From Alloprevotella sp. Lung230 (GTDB taxonomy: Bacteria; Bacteroidota; Bacteroidia; Bacteroidales; Bacteroidaceae), in the NCBI RefSeq assembly GCF_014385435.1, contig NZ_JACSUD010000007.1, forward strand, positions 38,490 to 102,489: a stretch of 64,000 bases of DNA. Reading direction: 5' to 3'. Each line of letters starts with the position of its first letter. The stretch's first letter is position 1. The translations under genes were made by a program, and so were the position numbers. The notes beneath the pieces are model-generated. The model was not told where the DNA came from. It saw nothing but the letters and a program-made list of their open reading frames with translations, and ran no database searches. Below, piece after piece: positions 61,179-64,000 of this stretch.

Positions 61179-61337
61179 ATGAAAAGAACGTTCCAACCCC
61201 ACAATCGCAAGCGAAACAACAAGCATGGTTTCCGTCAGCGTATGGCCACTGCAAACGGCCGTCGCGTTTTGGCTTCTCGTCGTGCCAAAGGCCGTAAGAA
61301 GCTCACCGTATCTGATGAAGTACACGGCAAGAAGTAA
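61179..61337 (+). CDS. rpmH: 50S ribosomal protein L34
   Basis: A 52-residue, strongly basic protein beginning [19 protein letters not shown] and containing [18 protein letters not shown], the L34 signature. It has its own promoter and terminator (61364-61406). The usual rnpA partner of other phyla is not next to it. Confidence 0.97.
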   Translation: MKRTFQPHNRKRNNKHGFRQRMATANGRRVLASRRAKGRKKLTVSDEVHGKK

Positions 61338-61363
61338 TTCGCTGTACTGCGATACAACCTCAA

Positions 61364-61406
61364 ACAAAACCGAATTCCTCTTTTTGAAGAATTCGGTTTT
61401 TTGTTT
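61364..61406 (+). terminator. Terminator of rpmH
   Basis: Stem ACAAAACCGAATTC (61364-61377) / GAATTCGGTTTTTTGT (61389-61404) with a T-rich arm, 27 bp after the rpmH stop. Confidence 0.85.
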
Positions 61407-61455
61407 GTGTAGTGGAGAAGAGTGCTCCTCGAAAAGTCGAAGAGCGCCCTTCCCC

Positions 61456-62526
61456 TTACTTGCTCCAAAACGACAAGTAGCGCTCTGTCGCTGCCTGCAG
61501 GAGAAGGGAGTTGGGTTCGAGATGAGGGGCAAAGAACGTGGTTGTCACTAACAGCGCTTTCCGCTTCTTTTCTGCCTTCCACAGCCCTACCGCATTGCCT
61601 TGGTCGGCAATGAGCGGATAGAAAAAACCATTTTTAGAGCATTGATTGCGTCCTCTTCCGGCTTCGTGAATCACCTCCGCCCGCTCTTTGTAGGCTATGG
61701 TGTATTCATCAAACGCCGGCAGGAGATGTACCGCCGCTTCCGGAGTCGAGATGAGGGCGGCCGCTTCCGTATGCAGATAGTAGGTGGTATTTTGGATCGT
61801 CAGCAGTTCGAGCCGGTCTTTAATCTCCTCTATGCCTGCCCTCGCTTCTCGAATGCCCAACCCCGACCACCAAACAAAGTCGGCGAGGGTGGCTGGCGAA
61901 TGGCTGCGGAAGTAGCGTTCAGCCAGTAAAGCGATGCTTTCTTCTCTGGAGCGCTCCGGTGTGGGCGGCACCCGTTCGTCCATCAGGGCGTAGGTGGGTT
62001 TGCCGTTTTGGTCGATACCACTGCAAATCAGTCCGATGGTTTCGGCAAACATGAGGAGGCGATACATCGTACCGGTAACGCAGGGTATTCCCTCGGCCAC
62101 AAAAATCGCTTCAAGTTCATCTTTCGTCATCCCTGTCGTTCCGGCAAGATGCTGCTCAAAGAGCCGGCAACCTTTCCGAAAGGTGTCTTCGCTCAACAGC
62201 AAAGCGGCCATTCGTTTCTTATCCCTGATGGTGGCTTGTAGGCTTGAGGCCGACAATGCGCACATCCAGCGGATATCTTCGGCAGGGACGATGTGCCATG
62301 TGGGGCGCATCACATGGGTGCGTAGAATTTTACCTTCATCGAAAGCCTTTTGTACCACCGAGAAGCCGCCTTCCCCTTTCAGCCGTATGCCCACAGCCCA
62401 TTTGACCATGTTGTAGTCTTGCGCCTGCATGGCACCCATCCACGCCACAACCTCTTCGGGCCTTACGAAGGAAGGAAAGACCAACTGTTGAGAAATCTGT
62501 CTTAAAACTCTGAAATCTGTCGTCAT
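61456..62526 (-). CDS. Winged-helix DNA-binding domain protein (AlkZ/YcaQ-like)
   Basis: A 356-residue protein of the HTH_42 (winged helix DNA-binding domain-containing) family, which includes DNA glycosylases such as AlkZ and YcaQ. Seen: the start QQLVFPSFVRPEEVVAWMGAMQAQDY (split), RTHVMRPTWHIVPAEDIRWM, a QXQ-like MQAQD and the C-terminal LLPAFDEYTIAYKER. A role in repair of damaged or cross-linked bases is likely from the family. Met at 62526 gives the standard N-terminus. It is a single gene. Confidence 0.83.
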   Translation of the reverse strand: MTTDFRVLRQISQQLVFPSFVRPEEVVAWMGAMQAQDYNMVKWAVGIRLKGEGGFSVVQKAFDEGKILRTHVMRPTWHIVPAEDIRWMCALSASSLQATIRDKKRMAALLLSEDTFRKGCRLFEQHLAGTTGMTKDELEAIFVAEGIPCVTGTMYRLLMFAETIGLICSGIDQNGKPTYALMDERVPPTPERSREESIALLAERYFRSHSPATLADFVWWSGLGIREARAGIEEIKDRLELLTIQNTTYYLHTEAAALISTPEAAVHLLPAFDEYTIAYKERAEVIHEAGRGRNQCSKNGFFYPLIADQGNAVGLWKAEKKRKALLVTTTFFAPHLEPNSLLLQAATERYLSFWSK

Positions 62527-62613
62527 CGCATCTCTCTTTTGGGCTGTTGGATAAAGGGAAACCTCCCCAATGGGGCGAATATCGGGCATCACTGAGAAGG
62601 ATTGTCCCTCCTT

Positions 62614-62874
62614 TTACAGCGCTGTGATAGATGCTCCGAAACCAAAGAGAATGCCGGGGAAGTTGGCGATGATGATGGGCCAATCTTTCTTCTTACGGAT
62701 AGCACCATAGCCCACCCACAGTGTGCAGTTGATGCCGGCTACCAAGGGTTGAAGCCAGTCGCCTTTGTGTCCGGACAGATTAGAACTAATCTGCGGGATG
62801 TAAGAGATGTACATCGCCATAGCGGTGGCCGTGGCAATCCAGCCGAGAATGGTTAAAAACTTTTCTTGATTCAT
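62614..62874 (-). CDS. SemiSWEET-type sugar transporter
   Basis: An 86-residue PQ-loop membrane protein with three helices, the size of bacterial SemiSWEETs, which work as dimers to move sugars. Seen: the PQ motif in MYISYIPQISSNLSG and the third helix ANFPGILFGFGASITAL. It lies 87 bp upstream of the winged-helix gene on the same strand. The substrate is unknown. Confidence 0.88.
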   Translation of the reverse strand: MNQEKFLTILGWIATATAMAMYISYIPQISSNLSGHKGDWLQPLVAGINCTLWVGYGAIRKKKDWPIIIANFPGILFGFGASITAL

Positions 62875-63146
62875 TTTGTTGTGGTGTCAAGTTGTTGTAT
62901 TGATGAGAAAAAGTGCTTCCAACACCTCCTCCTAACTTTTTGGAGCAAGGTGCTATCAGATTGCAAAGGTAGTAAAAAGGAATTTTCTATTCGAGAAGAA
63001 ACGGGCAAAATCTTTCCGAAGCAACAAAAAGTTTCCTTCGGGAACACCTTTCTTTTTCCTTTGCTTCTCTCCCGCTCGATGTCGGCCTCTGTGAATATAT
63101 AGACATCTCGCCCAAGAAATCCGCCACTCACCCTCGCCTTTAACAC
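62871..63146 (-). other. Open frame overlapping repeat copy C
   Basis: A 91-codon frame from GTG at 63146, starting VLKARVSGGFLGRDVYIFT. Its first 17 codons lie in the composite repeat and match the frame at 47758. Its last bases overlap the SemiSWEET start. The C-terminal half looks unstructured and basic. Probably not a gene, but the repeated N-terminal peptide is notable. Confidence 0.3.
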
Positions 63147-63491
63147 GACTTTAACATATCTGCGAGGGAGCAGGAGGAATTTAGCTCAGACGTAGTTTTT
63201 TCTACCTCAGAGGTAGATGGATTTAGTTCAGAGGTAGATTTTCAGAGGTAAGAGACAGCGGCATTTCGCTTGTTCGCCCTCGCGCGTACGTGCGCATCAC
63301 TACACAACAGGCTTGTTTTTTGCCTTCACCGCCTTCACCGAGGGGCAACAGTGGTGAAGGCAGGTGAAGGCACAGATGTCGAATGCCTTCACCTGTAACG
63401 ACCTGTTTTTCTGGCGTCTATCCCCTGTGGTGAAGGAGTGAAGGCAAAAAACACGTGCTATTGTAGGGTATACGCGCGCGAGGGAGATTTT
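63096..63491. repeat. Composite repeat, copy C
   Basis: Inverted copy of 47411-47808. Reading left to right: tail with TTTAACACGACTTTAAC (63139-63155), 21-bp array with GACGTAG/GAGGTAG words (63181-63251), and a 208-bp palindromic element (63277-63484) ending in CGCGCGAGGGAG. Within the element the arms GTTTTTTGCCTTCACCGCC / GGTGAAGGAGTGAAGGC are the same as in copy B. No gene is supported in the stretch 62875-63534 apart from the weak open frame at its left. Confidence 0.88.
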
Positions 63492-63534
63492 TTGAGGGGA
63501 ATGTTCAATGTTTGCACATCCATTAAGTGGTTCT

Positions 63535-63801
63535 TCATATTAGTGCGTATTCCCGTGACGATGTGAACTCCCCTATCGAAGAGTGAAGCAAAAAGAGATT
63601 GTGAAATGTATTGCTGTGGAACAAGACAAGAATGGTAATCATTTCTGCATCGCTCATTCTTCCCTTTCTATTGCGAGTTTTAGGGGTGTTGGGAGCTGGA
63701 TTTGAAAGCGAAAGTGCCTTTTTGTTCAATTCCAGCTCATATTCTTTGCAGAAATCATCTGCAATACAATAAATTTCCGTAACTTTGCTGACAAGTTTCA
63801 T
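63535..63801 (-). pseudogene. Truncated IS982-family transposase
   Basis: The N-terminal 68 residues match IS982-family transposases: EIYCIADDFCKEYELELNK, then RNRKGRMSDAEMITILVLFH. After NTFHNL the frame runs into unrelated sequence and stops, so the DDE catalytic domain is missing. The break lies about 45 bp from the end of repeat copy C. The remaining 3' sequence of the IS is not seen. Confidence 0.8.
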
Positions 63802-64000
63802 AGAGGATTGTTTTTTGTTATCTGTTTGGTTATCAACAACAAATATACGAAAAATAATCCTCTTTTTTTGGCTTTTGTTAAAACTATTTTAAGGCAAAAA
63901 ACAAGCTTTGCTTATCCCGAATTGGGGTTAGTAATAAAGAAAATAAATTCATACCAGTAAAGTGACTTTATGAGAATGTACAGACGAGGAAATTTTGCTA
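63802..64000. other. AT-rich end of window, no gene seen
   Basis: Markedly AT-rich with poly-A/T runs; contains a GGCAAAAAACAAGC word (63893-63906) that recalls the arms of the composite repeats. No reading frame with family features. Confidence 0.4.

Overview
The window is a chromosomal segment of a Bacteroidota organism, most likely Bacteroidales and probably Prevotellaceae-like with a rather high GC content. The support is a SusC/SusD pair, a PorQ homologue of the type IX secretion system, a DUF4290 gene, lipoproteins with Bacteroidales-type lipoboxes, and repeated promoters of the form TTTG-N19/20-TAnnTTTG in front of genes. No tRNA, rRNA or CRISPR array is visible. The genus call is inference.

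Layout. 1-7.1 kb (+): end of a PfkB sugar kinase, a polyprenol-phosphate sugar transferase, dihydroorotase, a stand-alone MetH reactivation domain, PlsC and ComEC. 7.2-8.5 kb: an AT-richer unknown gene. 8.6-9.9 kb: carboxynorspermidine synthase-like gene. 9.93-11.37 kb: a complete IS4-family insertion sequence with terminal inverted repeats and a 10-bp target duplication. 12-21.7 kb (-): a long probable operon of porin, imelysin-like lipoprotein, di-haem DHOR lipoprotein, second porin, c-type cytochrome lipoprotein, Rid-family protein and fused cytochrome c maturation protein CcsBA. This looks like a self-contained cell-envelope metal/electron-transfer system. 22.1-25.1 kb (+): a hemerythrin-LuxR regulator, a small PD-(D/E)XK protein and a serine-type sulfatase. 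25.3-28 kb (-): OhrR, glutathione peroxidase, CaCA antiporter, NlpE-like lipoprotein. 28.2-29.4 kb: a 187-bp palindromic element and an oxidoreductase. 29.6-31.8 kb (-): a two-gene trpB-trpG operon behind a trp leader peptide with tandem Trp codons and an attenuator. 31.8-34.3 kb (-): FKBP, IspH, PorQ; then a TonB-family gene (+). 36-46.7 kb (+): SusC (with STN domain), SusD, two lipoproteins, a thioredoxin protein and an M16 protease, a probable peptide or glycan uptake locus. 48.4-55.3 kb (+): tsaB, DUF4290, murA, rimM, an acyltransferase, dxr, rseP. 55.4-62.9 kb: a small secreted protein ending in a sorting-domain-like segment, a second glutathione peroxidase, FadL, small secreted proteins, an IS30 remnant, trpS, rpmH, a winged-helix protein and a SemiSWEET transporter. 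The right end has a truncated IS982 transposase.

The most unusual content is non-coding. Several intergenic gaps hold short arrays with an exact 21- or 22-bp period, each array built on a different short inverted-repeat word (4.7, 17.3, 35.4, 47.7, 48.1 and 63.2 kb). Three of them are joined to a 208-228-bp palindromic element rich in GCCTTCACC words. Two of these composites (47.41-47.81 and 63.10-63.49 kb) are about 400-bp inverted copies of each other flanking the 15-kb tsaB-SemiSWEET segment. These repeats, the trp attenuator and the imelysin/DHOR/CcsBA operon are the main leads.
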